DNA of 32,705 nucleotides from Sedimenticola sp. (GCA_026984055.1 JALSSX010000281.1:1-32705), one strand, 5' to 3'. Positions 1-9,496 are shown, counted from the first letter of the stretch. Translations and numbers: made by a program. The notes: generated by a model not told the origin, from the sequence alone.

Positions 1-2055
1 GTCGACGCCGATGGTTTCGGCGAAAGCGTCGAGGTTGGTGATCGTTGGCAGGCAATGGTTGCCTTCACAGATCCAGGCGACCGGTTCGCCGTCGGCTTGA
101 GTGGTTTTTGCTGCCAGCGAGGGGGGCAGGTCGATACTCTCCGGCGGGATCAGGATGGACAATGTCTTTGGCCGGTAGGCGCGATGCACGGCGTCGAGCC
201 AGGGGCGAACAGTCTCGTGGTCGCCGCGAAGGATGATCTGCTGACCGGGATCCAGGAATTCGTCCAGTGCGTCGAGCAGGGTGCAGCAGGCCCAGGGGTT
301 TTGTTCGATGAATCCCCAGGCGGCATGCAGGCAGCGTTCCGCCGCATCCAGGTAGCCCGGATTGTCGAGCAGCCGGCCAAGGCGTAGCAGGGCGCGCGCG
401 GCGATACCGTTGCCAGACGGCGTGGCATTGTCGGCGAAGGGTTTTGGCCGCTGGATCAGATGTTCGTGGTCGTCCGAGGTGAAGAAGAAGCCGCCTTGCT
501 CGCGGTCTTCGAAATGTTTCAGCAGCGCGTCCGCCAGTTGGGTGGCAAAGGTCAGTTCTGCATTCCGCCAGCGGCATTGCAACAGTTCGAGCAAGGCGTC
601 GAGCAGAAAGGCGTAGTCGTCCAGGTAGGCGTTCAGGTGGGCCTTGCCGTCCTTGCTGGTGGCCAGCAGACGCTTGCCATCCCATAGCTGTTCGTGGATG
701 AACCGCAGCGCGCGGGTTGCGGAGTCCAGCATGCTGGCATCGTTGAGCAGGCGCGCGGCGCGCGCTATGCCGCTGATCATCAAGGCGTTCCAGGCGGTTA
801 GGATCTTTTCGTCGCGACCAGGGTGGATGCGCTGCTCGCGGGCCAGAAAGAGTTTCTCGCGGGCCGATTCCAGGTGTTGTCGGGCGGTTTCCAAGGGCAT
901 GCCGAGTCGTTCGGCGATCGCGTCCAGTGGGACGAAGACGTGCAGGTGCCAGGTGCCCTCGAAGTTTGCCGGTCGGTCCAGCCCCCAATGGGGCGCGGCG
1001 ATAGCGTATTCCGGCGCATCGAGCAGGGTTTCGACCTGTTGCGGCGTCCAGGTGTAGAAACGCCCCTCGGCGCCCTCGCTGTCGGCATCCAGCGAGGAGT
1101 AATAGCCGCCTTGCGGTGATTGCATCTCGCGCATCACCCAGGCGGCGGTGTGTTTTGCGGTGGTGGCGAACAATGGCTTGCCGGTTGCCCGCCAGGCGTC
1201 GGCGTACAGGCCGAGCAGCGGGCCGTTGTCGTACAGCATTTTCTCAAAATGTGGAATCATCCAGTCGTCGTCCACGGAGTAACGGCAGAAACCACCGCCG
1301 AGTTGGTCGTCGATGCCGCCATCGGCCATCCGTTCCAAGGTGAAGTCGACCATCTCCAGAGCCTTCTGGTCGCCGCTGGCCGCCCAGTGACGTAGCAGGC
1401 GTTCGAGATTGCTCGGGTGCGGGAACTTCGGCGCCTTGCCAAAGCCGCCGCGTTTCGCGTCGAACTGTTGGGCGAGCGCGCGGCGCGCGAGATCCAGTGG
1501 TGCGTTGTTCAGTTCGCCCATCGACGTGGTGGATGAGTCCACTTGTTTCAGCGCCTCCAGCAGCGCCTGGTTTTGTTCACGAATCGCTTCCTGTTGTTCC
1601 TGCCAGGCGTCGCTGATCTGTTGCAAAAGATCACGGAAAGCCGGCAGCCGATGGCGCGGCGTCGGCGGGAAGTAGGTGCCGGCAAAGAACGGCATATGGT
1701 CATCCGGGGTCAGAAAGACAGTCAGTGGCCAGCCGCCGGGGCGCTGCACCAGCAACTGGTGGGCGGTCTGGTATATCTGGTCCAGATCGGGGCGTTCCTC
1801 TCGGTCGACCTTGATATTGACGAATAATGCGTTCATCAGGGCGGCGGTCTGTTCGTCCTCGAAGGATTCATGCGCCATCACATGGCACCAATGGCAGGCG
1901 GAATAGCCAATGGACAGCAGGATCGGCTTGTTTTGTTCGCGCGCGGCCCGTAACGCTTCGGGTCCCCATTCCCACCAATCGACCGGGTTGCCGGCGTGCT
2001 GTTGCAGATAGGGGCTGGTGGCGTGCTTCAGTCGGTTGCTCATCGTGGCATTCAT
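1..2055 (-). CDS. Thioredoxin-domain protein, YyaL/DUF255 (SSP411) family, cut by window edge
   Basis: This frame is missing from the ORF track because it runs off the left edge. I read it by reverse translation; about 685 codons are visible, close to the full length usual for this family, so only a few C-terminal residues should be lost. The N-terminus has the family hallmark [16 protein letters not shown], followed by a thioredoxin-like motif SACHWCHVM (Cys about 54 and 57) and then [12 protein letters not shown]. The rest is the alpha/alpha-barrel (glycosidase-like) part, with [13 protein letters not shown] and [12 protein letters not shown]. The family is conserved but its biochemical role is unsettled; a redox or sugar-related function is only inferred from folds. 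Two starts are possible: ATG at 2055 or ATG at 2043 ([12 protein letters not shown], which resembles the usual family start). Neither has a strong ribosome binding site. It is divergent from rlmI, with only about 56 bases between them. Confidence 0.9.
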   Translation of the reverse strand, partial: MNATMSNRLKHATSPYLQQHAGNPVDWWEWGPEALRAAREQNKPILLSIGYSACHWCHVMAHESFEDEQTAALMNALFVNIKVDREERPDLDQIYQTAHQLLVQRPGGWPLTVFLTPDDHMPFFAGTYFPPTPRHRLPAFRDLLQQISDAWQEQQEAIREQNQALLEALKQVDSSTTSMGELNNAPLDLARRALAQQFDAKRGGFGKAPKFPHPSNLERLLRHWAASGDQKALEMVDFTLERMADGGIDDQLGGGFCRYSVDDDWMIPHFEKMLYDNGPLLGLYADAWRATGKPLFATTAKHTAAWVMREMQSPQGGYYSSLDADSEGAEGRFYTWTPQQVETLLDAPEYAIAAPHWGLDRPANFEGTWHLHVFVPLDAIAERLGMPLETARQHLESAREKLFLAREQRIHPGRDEKILTAWNALMISGIARAARLLNDASMLDSATRALRFIHEQLWDGKRLLATSKDGKAHLNAYLDDYAFLLDALLELLQCRWRNAELTFATQLADALLKHFEDREQGGFFFTSDDHEHLIQRPKPFADNATPSGNGIAARALLRLGRLLDNPGYLDAAERCLHAAWGFIEQNPWACCTLLDALDEFLDPGQQIILRGDHETVRPWLDAVHRAYRPKTLSILIPPESIDLPPSLAAKTTQADGEPVAWICEGNHCLPTITNLDAFAETIGVD

Positions 2056-2111
2056 CACTGTTGAAAGACGGTATCATACGGGACTTTTTTCACAGTCAGT
2101 GGATTTCTCTC

Positions 2112-3311
2112 ATGTCCTTACCCCTGTTGAAACTCCGGAAAAACCAGGATAGACGCCTGCGCGCCGGGCATCCGTGGATCTATAGCAACGAGGTCGATGT
2201 CGCCGTGACGCCGCTGAAAGCCATGGAACCGGGGCAGTTGGCGCAGATTCAGAATGCCGCTGGAAAATGGCAGGGCTATGCCTATGTCAATCCGCATTCG
2301 CTGATCTGCGCGAGGCTGCTGAGTCGTGACCGGGATCATGTGCCAGACCGCTCCCTGGTGGTGCATCGCATCAAGATCGCATTGGCTGGCCGTAAGCGCC
2401 TGTATGCCGAACCCTGTTACCGGCTGGTATTCGGTGAGGCCGATGGTCTGCCCGGTCTGGTGGTCGATCGCTATGCCGATGTGCTTGCCGTGCAGATCGG
2501 CACGGCCGGCATGGAGCGCATGCGCGATGATATCGTCGCGGCGTTGGACAAGGTGTTGCAGCCGAGCGCGATCTTGTTGCGCAATGACAGTCCGGCGCGC
2601 GAGGTCGAGGGACTGACGCGCTATATCGAGCCAGTCAAGGGGACAGTACCCGAGTATGTCGCGGTGACGGAGAACGGCGCGCGTTTCGAGGTATCCTTGA
2701 CTGAGGGGCAGAAGACCGGCTGGTTCTTCGATCAGGCCTACAATCGTGATCTGATGACACGCTTCGTCGACGGCAAGCGAGTGTTGGATGTGTTCAGCTA
2801 TGTCGGTGGCTGGGGGATACGCGCGGCGCTGGCAGGCGCCCGGCGGGTCACGCTGGTGGATGCTTCCGGACATGCGATCGACATGGGGCTGCGCAACGCC
2901 GAACTGAATGGCGTGGAGAAATCCGTCGATGCGTTGCAGGGCGATGCCTTCGATGTCCTAAGGGCCTTGCGCGAGCAGCGTCAGCGTTTCGATGTGGTCG
3001 TCGTCGATCCACCTGCCTTCATCAAGAAGCGCAAGGATCACAAGGCGGGCGCGATGGCCTATCAACGTATCAACGATGCGGCGTTGAGGGTATTGGAAAG
3101 GGATGGAATACTGATCAGCTCGTCTTGCTCGCACCATTTTCCGGAAGAGCAGTTGCTGGATCGTGTGCAACGCGCCGCACGACATACGGATCGGTTTGTG
3201 CAATTACTATTGCGTGGCAGTCAGGCGCCGGATCATCCGGTGCATCCGGCGATCACCGAGACACATTACCTGAAGGCCCTGTACTTTCGGAGTTTGACGG
3301 GGTTCATGTAA
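2112..3311 (+). CDS. rlmI: 23S rRNA m5C1962 methyltransferase RlmI
   Basis: The protein has 399 residues; E. coli RlmI has 396. It opens with a PUA-like RNA-binding region (LRKNQDRRLRAGHPWIYSNE), then the EEHEP-like central region, and a Rossmann methyltransferase domain with the SAM-binding stretch VLDVFSYVGGWG at about residue 220. The motif VVVDPPAFIK and the later SSSCSHH cysteine segment match the RlmI catalytic region. By family knowledge it uses SAM to methylate C1962 of 23S rRNA. The ORF track extends the frame back to 1827, but that part is antisense to the upstream gene; I chose ATG 2112 because the RlmI-like sequence begins there. No close partner gene is visible. Confidence 0.93.
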   Translation: MSLPLLKLRKNQDRRLRAGHPWIYSNEVDVAVTPLKAMEPGQLAQIQNAAGKWQGYAYVNPHSLICARLLSRDRDHVPDRSLVVHRIKIALAGRKRLYAEPCYRLVFGEADGLPGLVVDRYADVLAVQIGTAGMERMRDDIVAALDKVLQPSAILLRNDSPAREVEGLTRYIEPVKGTVPEYVAVTENGARFEVSLTEGQKTGWFFDQAYNRDLMTRFVDGKRVLDVFSYVGGWGIRAALAGARRVTLVDASGHAIDMGLRNAELNGVEKSVDALQGDAFDVLRALREQRQRFDVVVVDPPAFIKKRKDHKAGAMAYQRINDAALRVLERDGILISSSCSHHFPEEQLLDRVQRAARHTDRFVQLLLRGSQAPDHPVHPAITETHYLKALYFRSLTGFM

Positions 3312-3431
3312 ATCAATGGCCATGGCCAGGCAAACCTTGGAATTTTTGCGAATCCTTTCGTCCCGTGCCAGGAATGGAACGGCGCGCATGAGAAAATCGG
3401 GTGTTTAAGGGGCGTGACGGTAATGGGGAAA

Positions 3432-3456
3432 GGGTCGGGAAGCCGCGTCCCGACCC
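3432..3456. terminator. Perfect hairpin between rlmI and the XRE gene, probable bidirectional terminator
   Basis: GGGTCGGGA and TCCCGACCC form a perfect 9-bp GC-rich stem around a 7-base loop. The stem is followed by TGTGTTTT on the plus strand and by TTTCCCC on the minus strand. It lies between the converging ends of rlmI (plus) and the XRE regulator (minus), which is where a shared terminator would be expected. The U-tract is short, so efficiency is uncertain. Confidence 0.55.
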
Positions 3457-3502
3457 TGTGTTTTGGAAACGCATCGCGCGCGCGTTTCTCACTGGTGGAC
3501 GG

Positions 3503-3844
3503 CTAGTATTCCAGCAGGTCCATGATCTCTTGATGAATACGCTCCTTGTCCGCCGGCGGTAGTTTCGACCAGGCTTCGGCGACTTCCAGTGCCTCCTCGG
3601 GAAGTTGCGCGCTGTATTCATCACCGAACATCAGCCATGCCGGATTGACGTTGAGCACGTCAGCGATTTCGTTGATCTTGCGGGGGCGTAGGCTCTTGCC
3701 GTTCTCGATCTTCTGGATAACGGCCTGGTTGGTGCCTGCCTGGCGGGCAAGCTCTTCCTGGGTCCAACCCATTTGGCGGCGTTGATAGCGCAGGCGCTCG
3801 CCGAGTGTTTTCAAATGCCTGCTTATCCCATTGGTAAGTGTCAT
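3503..3844 (-). CDS. XRE-family helix-turn-helix transcriptional regulator
   Basis: This is a 113-residue protein. Residues about 14-70 form an HTH_3/XRE domain: LGERLRYQRRQMGWTQEELA, then QAVIQKIENGK (recognition helix) and the usual helix 4-5 segment INEIADVLNVNPAWLMFG. The short acidic C-terminus (EVAEAWSKLPPADKERIHQE) resembles small Cro/CI-like regulators without a protease or dimerisation domain. I chose ATG 3844 over the track's TTG at 3859 because GAGG lies about 10 bases upstream. The upstream 240 bases are AT-rich compared with the neighbours and could hold its own operator, but I could not identify a clean palindrome. Targets are unknown. Confidence 0.85.
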   Translation of the reverse strand: MTLTNGISRHLKTLGERLRYQRRQMGWTQEELARQAGTNQAVIQKIENGKSLRPRKINEIADVLNVNPAWLMFGDEYSAQLPEEALEVAEAWSKLPPADKERIHQEIMDLLEY

Positions 3845-3919
3845 GCTAACTAGCCTCAAATTTTGATTTGATGGTATTGCCGCTGCCGTTAATCTTGCTT
3901 ATTTTCACAAGAGGAAAAT

Positions 3920-3985
3920 ATGCGGAATCTGACAGTGACGTGTTGTTGTGTAATACCGCTAACGGCGTTCCCACGGCTAACTTGA
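3920..3985 (+). CDS. Candidate 21-residue small ORF divergent from the XRE regulator
   Basis: The sequence ACAAGAGGAAAATATG gives a Shine-Dalgarno-like AGAGGA five to six bases before an ATG, followed by 21 codons (starting MRNLTVTCCC) and a TGA. It sits in the AT-rich spacer between the XRE gene and the next gene, and is divergent from the regulator. The good ribosome binding site is the only support; the peptide resembles nothing I know and chance is a real alternative. Confidence 0.2.
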   Translation: MRNLTVTCCCVIPLTAFPRLT

Positions 3986-4086
3986 GGACGGATGTTCCCG
4001 GTTAATGCTATCGATCTTAATCGGATAATTATAGCGGGGAAGTGAAACAAATACCGTAAATGCTGGTTACTGAAGAAGTTTATTCC

Positions 4087-5343
4087 TTATTTCAGTAGTA
4101 TTGAGGTATTCAGGCGGGATTTTATTTCGGTAAGGATTTTCTGATAGGCGTCACTCTCTGTGTTGGTAAAACGCCGCGAGAAAGCATTCGCCGACAAACG
4201 TTCCGGAAGGTCTTCGATACGTGGCAGCAAATCGCCGTCGAGAATACCCCTGGCAATGATTTTCTGTATCTCGGTTGCGGAGTTCCTGGTAATCGTGGCG
4301 CGTTCTCCAAAACGCGTACCGGCCATGTCGGCGGCCAAGTCGGTGAAACTGAATCCACTGCCACGCCAACTGTCGCGAATTTCCTTGTACAGACCGATGG
4401 CGTTTGCCAAGCTGGTATCGCTGCCGACGGTGATGCCAGCCGAGATCAGAAAATGTTGTGCCAGATCGCGGCGGCCGCGCAGCACCGGATAGATTTTCAG
4501 CGGTTGTGGTTTGCTGCTGTGCCCATGAACCAGCGCGGACATGCCATGACCACCGACCCAGGCGGCGAGGATAGCCAGCAGGGCTCGGTTTTCGCCTATC
4601 GGGTCACGGTCGCGCGAACGCTGCCGGGCCGCCTTGAACAGAGGGGGCAGCAGTTTGTACAGCGATACCTTGGTGAATGCGCGGAATTGCCGACTGGTTC
4701 GCGCCAGTGCCTGGTAGTAGAAATCCAGGCTGTGTTGATCCAGGGCGCCGAGCAGGCTGACGCGCATCGTGTCCAGGCTGTCCTGGCTCCAATGGTAGAG
4801 GGCATAAAGGCGGTCGTCGAAGAATTTGACGCGCCGCACCATATTGAGGATGGGTCCCACGCGGCTGTCTTTCGACAACAGATGGCGCGCCAGACAGGAC
4901 AGAGGTGGTAAGACGGCCTCTGGCAGCCTCAATGAACCGATCTTTAGCTCGATGATGCGCGGATAGGGATTGGCATCGGAGATCGCCAGTTGCAGGTTGA
5001 TCCAACGGTGTGGTAACAGTTTGGGTAGTTTTAGGCTCAGGCGCGCGGCCATCTTTCCTCGTGTCAAGTGGAGATCGGTCGAGCCCCTGCCGGTGCGTTT
5101 CAGAAGATAGTTCAGCGCGACATTCAAGTCATGCTGGCTGAGCAGCAGATGGCGGGTAAGGCTGTTGTGCCTGCGTCGCGGGTCATGCTGGCGGAGGAGA
5201 GCCTCGGCATGCGCGATGTCGGTGGGGGATAGCTCGTACTGGGTGCCGGGCAAGGGTGTCGCGCTGGTGGCCAGCATAAGCAACCCGATGGCGGCGATGA
5301 AGGCAACGACCAGCAGCCAGAAGAGAAACCGCAGTGTTCGCAT
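4087..5343 (-). CDS. Membrane-anchored periplasmic protein of unknown function
   Basis: This is a 418-residue protein I cannot assign to a named family. Residues 5-28 (FLFWLLVVAFIAAIGLLMLA) form a signal anchor or uncleaved signal, with the rest predicted to be periplasmic. The middle has a beta-rich section (LHLTRGKMAARLSLKLPKLL), then a long helical part, a hydrophobic stretch LLAILAAWVGGHGMSALVHG, and a conserved-looking segment GFSFTDLAADMAGTRFGE near residue 340 that would suit a metal or active site, although that is speculation. The overall composition and codon use match the neighbours. It is divergent from lgt, with 94 bases between the two starts. I have the impression of a conserved gammaproteobacterial hypothetical protein, but cannot confirm this. 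Confidence 0.75.
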   Translation of the reverse strand: MRTLRFLFWLLVVAFIAAIGLLMLATSATPLPGTQYELSPTDIAHAEALLRQHDPRRRHNSLTRHLLLSQHDLNVALNYLLKRTGRGSTDLHLTRGKMAARLSLKLPKLLPHRWINLQLAISDANPYPRIIELKIGSLRLPEAVLPPLSCLARHLLSKDSRVGPILNMVRRVKFFDDRLYALYHWSQDSLDTMRVSLLGALDQHSLDFYYQALARTSRQFRAFTKVSLYKLLPPLFKAARQRSRDRDPIGENRALLAILAAWVGGHGMSALVHGHSSKPQPLKIYPVLRGRRDLAQHFLISAGITVGSDTSLANAIGLYKEIRDSWRGSGFSFTDLAADMAGTRFGERATITRNSATEIQKIIARGILDGDLLPRIEDLPERLSANAFSRRFTNTESDAYQKILTEIKSRLNTSILLK

Positions 5344-5437
5344 CGGCGCAGCATAACGAATGTTTGGCGGCGGACCAAGTGACGACGCGGTTTCTTCGTC
5401 CCGCTACCGGTTTTGCCGGAATGATATACTCCGCAGC

Positions 5438-6280
5438 ATGATCTATCCCGCTATTGACCCCGTGATTTTCTCCCTTGGTCCGATCAAGGTGCATTGGTAC
5501 GGACTGATGTATCTGTTTGGCTTTGCCGGCGCCTGGTGGCTGGGGCGTCTGCGCGTGCGCCGCCCTGGCGCGGTTATTACGACACGGGAGATGGATGATC
5601 TGTTGTTCTACGCGGCGGTGGGCGTAGTGTTGGGCGGGCGCATCGGTTATCAGTTGTTCTATGGACTGGACAGCCTGTTGGCGGACCCCTTGCAGCTGTT
5701 TCGCATCTGGCAGGGGGGGATGTCGTTCCATGGTGGCTTGCTAGGCGTGCTGCTGGCGATGTGGCTGTTTGGGCGCAAGCACCAACTGGGCTTCTTCCAA
5801 TTGACGGATTTCATTGCTCCCTTGGTGCCGGTCGGCTTGTTTGCCGGGCGCATCGGGAACTTCATCAATGGCGAACTCTGGGGCAAGGCCACCGATCTGC
5901 CCTGGGGCATGCGTTTGCCATGTCTGGAATTTCCACGTTATTGCGAGCAGTTGCCGGCCGCCATGCTGTACTCTCTGCCCCATCACCCGAGCATGCTCTA
6001 TGAGGCGCTATTGGAAGGGCCGGTGTTGTTCGCGCTGCTGTGGTGGTTCTCGTCGCGTTCGCGGCCGACGATGGCGGTATCCGGGCTGTTTCTGCTGGCT
6101 TATGGCCTGTTCCGCTTTGGCGTGGAGTTCGTGCGCTTGCCGGATGCGCATATCGGTTATCTCGCCTGGGGCTGGTTGACCGAGGGCCAGGTGTTGAGCA
6201 CGCCGATGATTCTGTTCGGACTGTTGTTGTTGGTGCTGGCATATCGCGGTCGCGAGACAGACGATGCGGCCGTATCTTGA
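5438..6280 (+). CDS. lgt: Prolipoprotein diacylglyceryl transferase
   Basis: This is a 280-residue multi-pass inner-membrane enzyme that transfers diacylglycerol from phosphatidylglycerol to the lipobox cysteine of prolipoproteins, the first step of lipoprotein maturation. The Lgt signature [13 protein letters not shown] is present, as are the conserved HGGL segment ([11 protein letters not shown]), [13 protein letters not shown] near the N-terminus and the terminal [14 protein letters not shown] region. The track starts at 5360, but the Lgt homology starts at ATG 5438 (MIYPAIDP), so I used that. A run of seven G occurs at 5713-5719. The last 17 bases overlap thyA in another frame, and lgt-thyA is a common gammaproteobacterial gene pair, so the two are almost certainly co-transcribed. 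Confidence 0.96.
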   Translation: MIYPAIDPVIFSLGPIKVHWYGLMYLFGFAGAWWLGRLRVRRPGAVITTREMDDLLFYAAVGVVLGGRIGYQLFYGLDSLLADPLQLFRIWQGGMSFHGGLLGVLLAMWLFGRKHQLGFFQLTDFIAPLVPVGLFAGRIGNFINGELWGKATDLPWGMRLPCLEFPRYCEQLPAAMLYSLPHHPSMLYEALLEGPVLFALLWWFSSRSRPTMAVSGLFLLAYGLFRFGVEFVRLPDAHIGYLAWGWLTEGQVLSTPMILFGLLLLVLAYRGRETDDAAVS

Positions 6281-7058
6281 ACTGATGCGCCATGTGCGCG
6301 AACACGGTACGCGCAAGCAGGATCGTACCGGCACCGGTACGCTCAGTGTGTTCGGCTATCAGATGCGCTTCGATCTGCAACAGGGCTTTCCGCTGTTGAC
6401 GACGAAGAAATTGCATCTGCGCTCTATCATCCACGAACTGCTGTGGTTTCTGCGCGGCGATACCAATATCGCTTATCTGCGCGACAACGGGGTGCGCATC
6501 TGGGATGCATGGGCCGATGAAAACGGTGATCTTGGGCCAGTATACGGCTACCAGTGGCGATCCTGGCCTGCCCCGGATGGACGGCATATCGATCAGATCG
6601 CACGCTTGCTGGAGCGGATCCGAACAACGCCGGATTCACGGCGCTTGATCGTGTCGGCATGGAACCCTGCGCTGGTGGACGATATGGCGCTGCCGCCTTG
6701 CCACGCACTTTTTCAATTCTACGTCGCCGATGGGCGTCTCTCGTGCCAGCTCTATCAGCGCAGCGCGGACATTTTTCTGGGCGTGCCATTCAATATTGCC
6801 TCGTATGCGTTGTTGACGCTGATGATCGCTCAGGTCACCGGCTATCAAGCAGGTGAATTCATCCATTCCCTCGGTGATGCGCACCTGTACCTGAACCATC
6901 TGGAGCAGGTGGATCTACAATTGTCGCGCGAACCACTGGTGTTGCCGCGCATGCGGTTGGATCCGACGGTCGACGACCTGTTCGCTTTCCGCTTCGATAG
7001 CTTCGAATTGCTCGATTACCAGACGCATCCACATATCAAGGCGGAGGTCGCGGTATAG
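6264..7058 (+). CDS. thyA: Thymidylate synthase
   Basis: The protein has 264 residues, exactly the E. coli length. It converts dUMP to dTMP using 5,10-methylenetetrahydrofolate. The catalytic cysteine is at residue 146 in [12 protein letters not shown]. Also visible are the folate/dUMP-binding parts [13 protein letters not shown]-type [11 protein letters not shown], the arginine-rich [32 protein letters not shown] and the terminal [10 protein letters not shown]. The start overlaps the lgt stop by 17 bases, which points to translational coupling. Everything expected of an active enzyme is intact. Confidence 0.98.
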   Translation: MRPYLELMRHVREHGTRKQDRTGTGTLSVFGYQMRFDLQQGFPLLTTKKLHLRSIIHELLWFLRGDTNIAYLRDNGVRIWDAWADENGDLGPVYGYQWRSWPAPDGRHIDQIARLLERIRTTPDSRRLIVSAWNPALVDDMALPPCHALFQFYVADGRLSCQLYQRSADIFLGVPFNIASYALLTLMIAQVTGYQAGEFIHSLGDAHLYLNHLEQVDLQLSREPLVLPRMRLDPTVDDLFAFRFDSFELLDYQTHPHIKAEVAV

Positions 7059-7108
7059 GCGGCTTGCAGGTAACCGATCACGTACTTTCGCGTTAACAGG
7101 CTCTAACA

Positions 7109-7148
7109 GGCCGTTGAAAAAGTCCTTTCATGGACTTTTTCAACGGCC
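7109..7148. repeat. Perfect 17-bp palindrome downstream of thyA (repeat family member)
   Basis: The two arms of GGCCGTTGAAAAAGTCC are perfect inverted copies around a 6-base loop. It is preceded by TTAACAGGCTCTAACA. The element GCAGGCCGTTGAAAAA recurs at 29711-29725 and the TTAACAGGCTC part at 24006-24016, so this belongs to a dispersed palindromic family. It may also end lgt-thyA transcription, although no T-run follows the stem. The ORF track start of the next gene (7114) lies inside this palindrome and is therefore doubtful. Confidence 0.8.
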
Positions 7149-7212
7149 AGCTAAAGACTTTTCAGCGCGTGCCGCTTGGAATCTGGACCCGTTACCAGAT
7201 TCAGGGAGTATC

Positions 7213-8550
7213 GTGAGCGTACCCGAACAAGCCATGACGTCGCTTTCCGGCGAGGAACGCAGCGAATTGGAGATGCTGCGTGCCCAGGTCGAGGAATTGT
7301 CGCGTTCAGGCCATCAGTTGATTTCCACCCAGACGCAGATGCAGTCCTTGTTGCACAATGCCTCGGATGCGATCATCGAATTCGAGCCGGATGGCACGGT
7401 GAAGTCGTTCAACAGCGCGGCAGAGGCTGTCTTTCATTGCGCCGAGATCGAGCTGCTGTTCCAGAAAATCGACCATCTGATCCCTTGTCCGAAACATTTC
7501 GATGGTGACGTGCCCGCTTATCTGCTGTGGTATCGCGATAATGTCCAGGATCAGTATGAGCAACCTCTGAAGGGTCGGACCCGTGATGGCGAGGATCTGT
7601 TGCTGGCGGTGTCGGTGGGCATCATCGAATCGAACGACCTGTTGTTGTTCGACGACAGCTTCGATGAAGCGAATGCCGGTGGCGACGATGCGCCGACTTT
7701 CGAGGCTTTCCTCTGCATCCTGCGCGATCTCACCGAGCGCAAGCGCATCGACGCCGAGCTGGAGCGCCATCGCAACGAGTTGGAGGCGCTGGTGCGGGAG
7801 CAGCTTGTCGAGATCGTCGCGGCCAAGGAGGCGGCGGAGCAAGCCAATCGCGCGAAATCCGAGTTCCTGGCGAATATGTCGCATGAGCTACGTACGCCGA
7901 TGCACGCCATCCTGAGTTTTGCCGACTTCGGCATCAAGAAGATCGACAGGGCCAGGCCGGAGAAACTGCAACAGTATTTCAGTCGCATCCATACCGCCGG
8001 CGAGCGCCTGCTCGGCATGATCAACGATCTGTTGGATCTTGCCAAGTCTGAGGCGGGTAGCCTGAGCTACAATATGGCCGAGCACGATCTACGCGAGGTC
8101 ATCGCGGTGGTCAGCGACGAGATGTCCAGCTTGGTCGAGACGAAGGGTTTGTTCCTGGATGTCGATATTCAGGCCGACGACACCCGGCTGGAGATGGATC
8201 GCGAACGCATCGGCCAGGTATTGCGCAATCTGCTGTCGAATGCGATCAAGTTCACGCCTGAAGGTAAGCGCATCCGCTTGCGCATCACGACGGATGCCGA
8301 TGTGATATCGATCGAATGCGCTGATCAGGGCATTGGAATTCCGGAGGATGAACTCGACGCGGTATTCGATAAGTTTGTGCAGAGCAGCCGCACCCAGAAT
8401 GGTACCGGCGGTACCGGCCTGGGCTTGCCGATCTGCAAGGAGATCGTCGAGGCTCACGCTGGCGCGATTCGTGCGGCGAGCAACGCGGATGGCGGCGCTT
8501 CCTTCCATGTCGATCTGCCTAAAGTCCCCGCCGGGCAGGCCGATGGCTGA
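7213..8550 (+). CDS. Soluble PAS-domain sensor histidine kinase
   Basis: This is a 445-residue protein with no membrane segment. It has an N-terminal coiled coil (about 15-40), a PAS domain (about 42-175, beginning LLHNASDAIIEFEPDG and ending in the typical ILRDLTERKR), a coiled-coil linker, and a HisKA domain with phosphoacceptor His224 in FLANMSHELRTPMHAIL. The HATPase_c domain has an N-box (NLLSNAIKFTPEG), G1 (DQGIGIPED) and G2 (GTGLGLPICKEI). I start at GTG 7213 because AGGGAG lies just upstream; the track start at 7114 falls inside the palindrome. The response regulator follows about 30 bases later and is the obvious partner. The PAS ligand is unknown. It most likely senses a cytoplasmic signal. 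Confidence 0.92.
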   Translation: MSVPEQAMTSLSGEERSELEMLRAQVEELSRSGHQLISTQTQMQSLLHNASDAIIEFEPDGTVKSFNSAAEAVFHCAEIELLFQKIDHLIPCPKHFDGDVPAYLLWYRDNVQDQYEQPLKGRTRDGEDLLLAVSVGIIESNDLLLFDDSFDEANAGGDDAPTFEAFLCILRDLTERKRIDAELERHRNELEALVREQLVEIVAAKEAAEQANRAKSEFLANMSHELRTPMHAILSFADFGIKKIDRARPEKLQQYFSRIHTAGERLLGMINDLLDLAKSEAGSLSYNMAEHDLREVIAVVSDEMSSLVETKGLFLDVDIQADDTRLEMDRERIGQVLRNLLSNAIKFTPEGKRIRLRITTDADVISIECADQGIGIPEDELDAVFDKFVQSSRTQNGTGGTGLGLPICKEIVEAHAGAIRAASNADGGASFHVDLPKVPAGQADG

Positions 8551-8581
8551 TTCCGTGAGCCTAGCAACCGGAGGGACCGCC

Positions 8582-9496
8582 GTGTCCGATATCACTATCC
8601 TGCTCGTCGACGATGAGCCCTTCAATCTGGAGATCCTTGAGGAATATCTGGAGGATGGCGGCTATACCCTGGATACCGCCGACGATGGCGCCGAAGCATG
8701 GGAAAAGCTGGAGGCCGACCCTGGTGGCTACGATATCGTCATCCTCGATCGCATGATGCCGCGCATGGATGGGCTGGAGGTGCTGAGGCGCATGAAGGCG
8801 CACAACGAACTCGATACCGTGCCCGTGATCCTGCAAACCGCGATGGCCGCGCAAGACGAGATCAACGCCGGCCTGGCGGCTGGCGCCTTCTATTACCTGA
8901 CCAAGCCGTTCGACGAGGAAATGCTACGAAACGTCGTGGCGACAGCGGTCGAGGACCGGCGCCGCTATCGTCAGATGCAGGAATCCATCGATGCGGCGTC
9001 ACGTCTGTTCGGCATGATGCGCCGCGCCAGCTTCCAGATTCGCACGGTGGAAGAGAGTCGCGACCTGGCCACCATGCTGGCGAATGCCTGCCCTGACCCG
9101 AATCGCTCCGTGGTCGGCTTACTGGAGCTTCTGTTGAATGCTGTCGAGCACGGTAACCTGGGTATCACCTATGAGGAGAAATCGGTGCTGCGTGAGCAGG
9201 GTACCTGGGAAGAAGAGATCGAGCGACGCCTGCGCATGCCGGGCTACGCGGAGCGCTGGGTCGATGTCGGCTTCACGCGCGACGACAGCGCGGTGGAGAT
9301 CCATATCAAGGATCAGGGCGAGGGATTCGAGTGGGAGAAATACCTGGATTTCGACCCGGAACGCGCTTTCGACAGCCATGGTCGCGGCATCGCGATGTCA
9401 CGCATGATGAGCTTCGACGAGCTGGCTTATCGCGGCCGGGGGAATGAGGTGGTCGTCAAGGTCTATCTCGGTCAGGCGCGCCGCGAAGCGGCCTGA
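8582..9496 (+). CDS. Response regulator with C-terminal RsbW-like ATPase domain
   Basis: This is a 304-residue protein. Residues 4-120 are a receiver domain with acidic Asp10/Asp11, phosphoacceptor Asp56 (IVILDRMMPRMDG) and Lys108 (YYLTKPFD). After a linker helix, residues about 165-300 look like a HATPase_c_2 (anti-sigma/RsbW-type) domain: GLLELLLNAVEHGNLG (N-box), IKDQGEGFEW (G1) and SHGRGIAMSRMM (G2). GTG 8582 is preferred as start because GGAGGG sits seven bases upstream; ATG 8543 is the alternative and would overlap the kinase gene. Such proteins usually act by partner switching on a STAS-domain antagonist, but none is in this window. It converges with proS, with 13 bases between stops. 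Confidence 0.9.
   Translation: MSDITILLVDDEPFNLEILEEYLEDGGYTLDTADDGAEAWEKLEADPGGYDIVILDRMMPRMDGLEVLRRMKAHNELDTVPVILQTAMAAQDEINAGLAAGAFYYLTKPFDEEMLRNVVATAVEDRRRYRQMQESIDAASRLFGMMRRASFQIRTVEESRDLATMLANACPDPNRSVVGLLELLLNAVEHGNLGITYEEKSVLREQGTWEEEIERRLRMPGYAERWVDVGFTRDDSAVEIHIKDQGEGFEWEKYLDFDPERAFDSHGRGIAMSRMMSFDELAYRGRGNEVVVKVYLGQARREAA

Noticed and set aside
65-988. 307-residue minus-strand frame
   Set aside because: It overlaps the YyaL-type gene in another frame of the same strand; the YyaL frame carries the family motifs.
2118-2873. 251-residue minus-strand frame antisense to rlmI
   Set aside because: Shadow of RlmI with no support of its own.
3550-3562. GGCGGTAGTTT, resembling an RfaH ops element
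   Set aside because: It lies inside the XRE coding sequence and is not followed by polysaccharide genes on that strand.
5713-5719. Seven-G run in lgt as a phase-variation tract
   Set aside because: Seven G is within ordinary expectation at this base composition, and loss of Lgt would probably be lethal.
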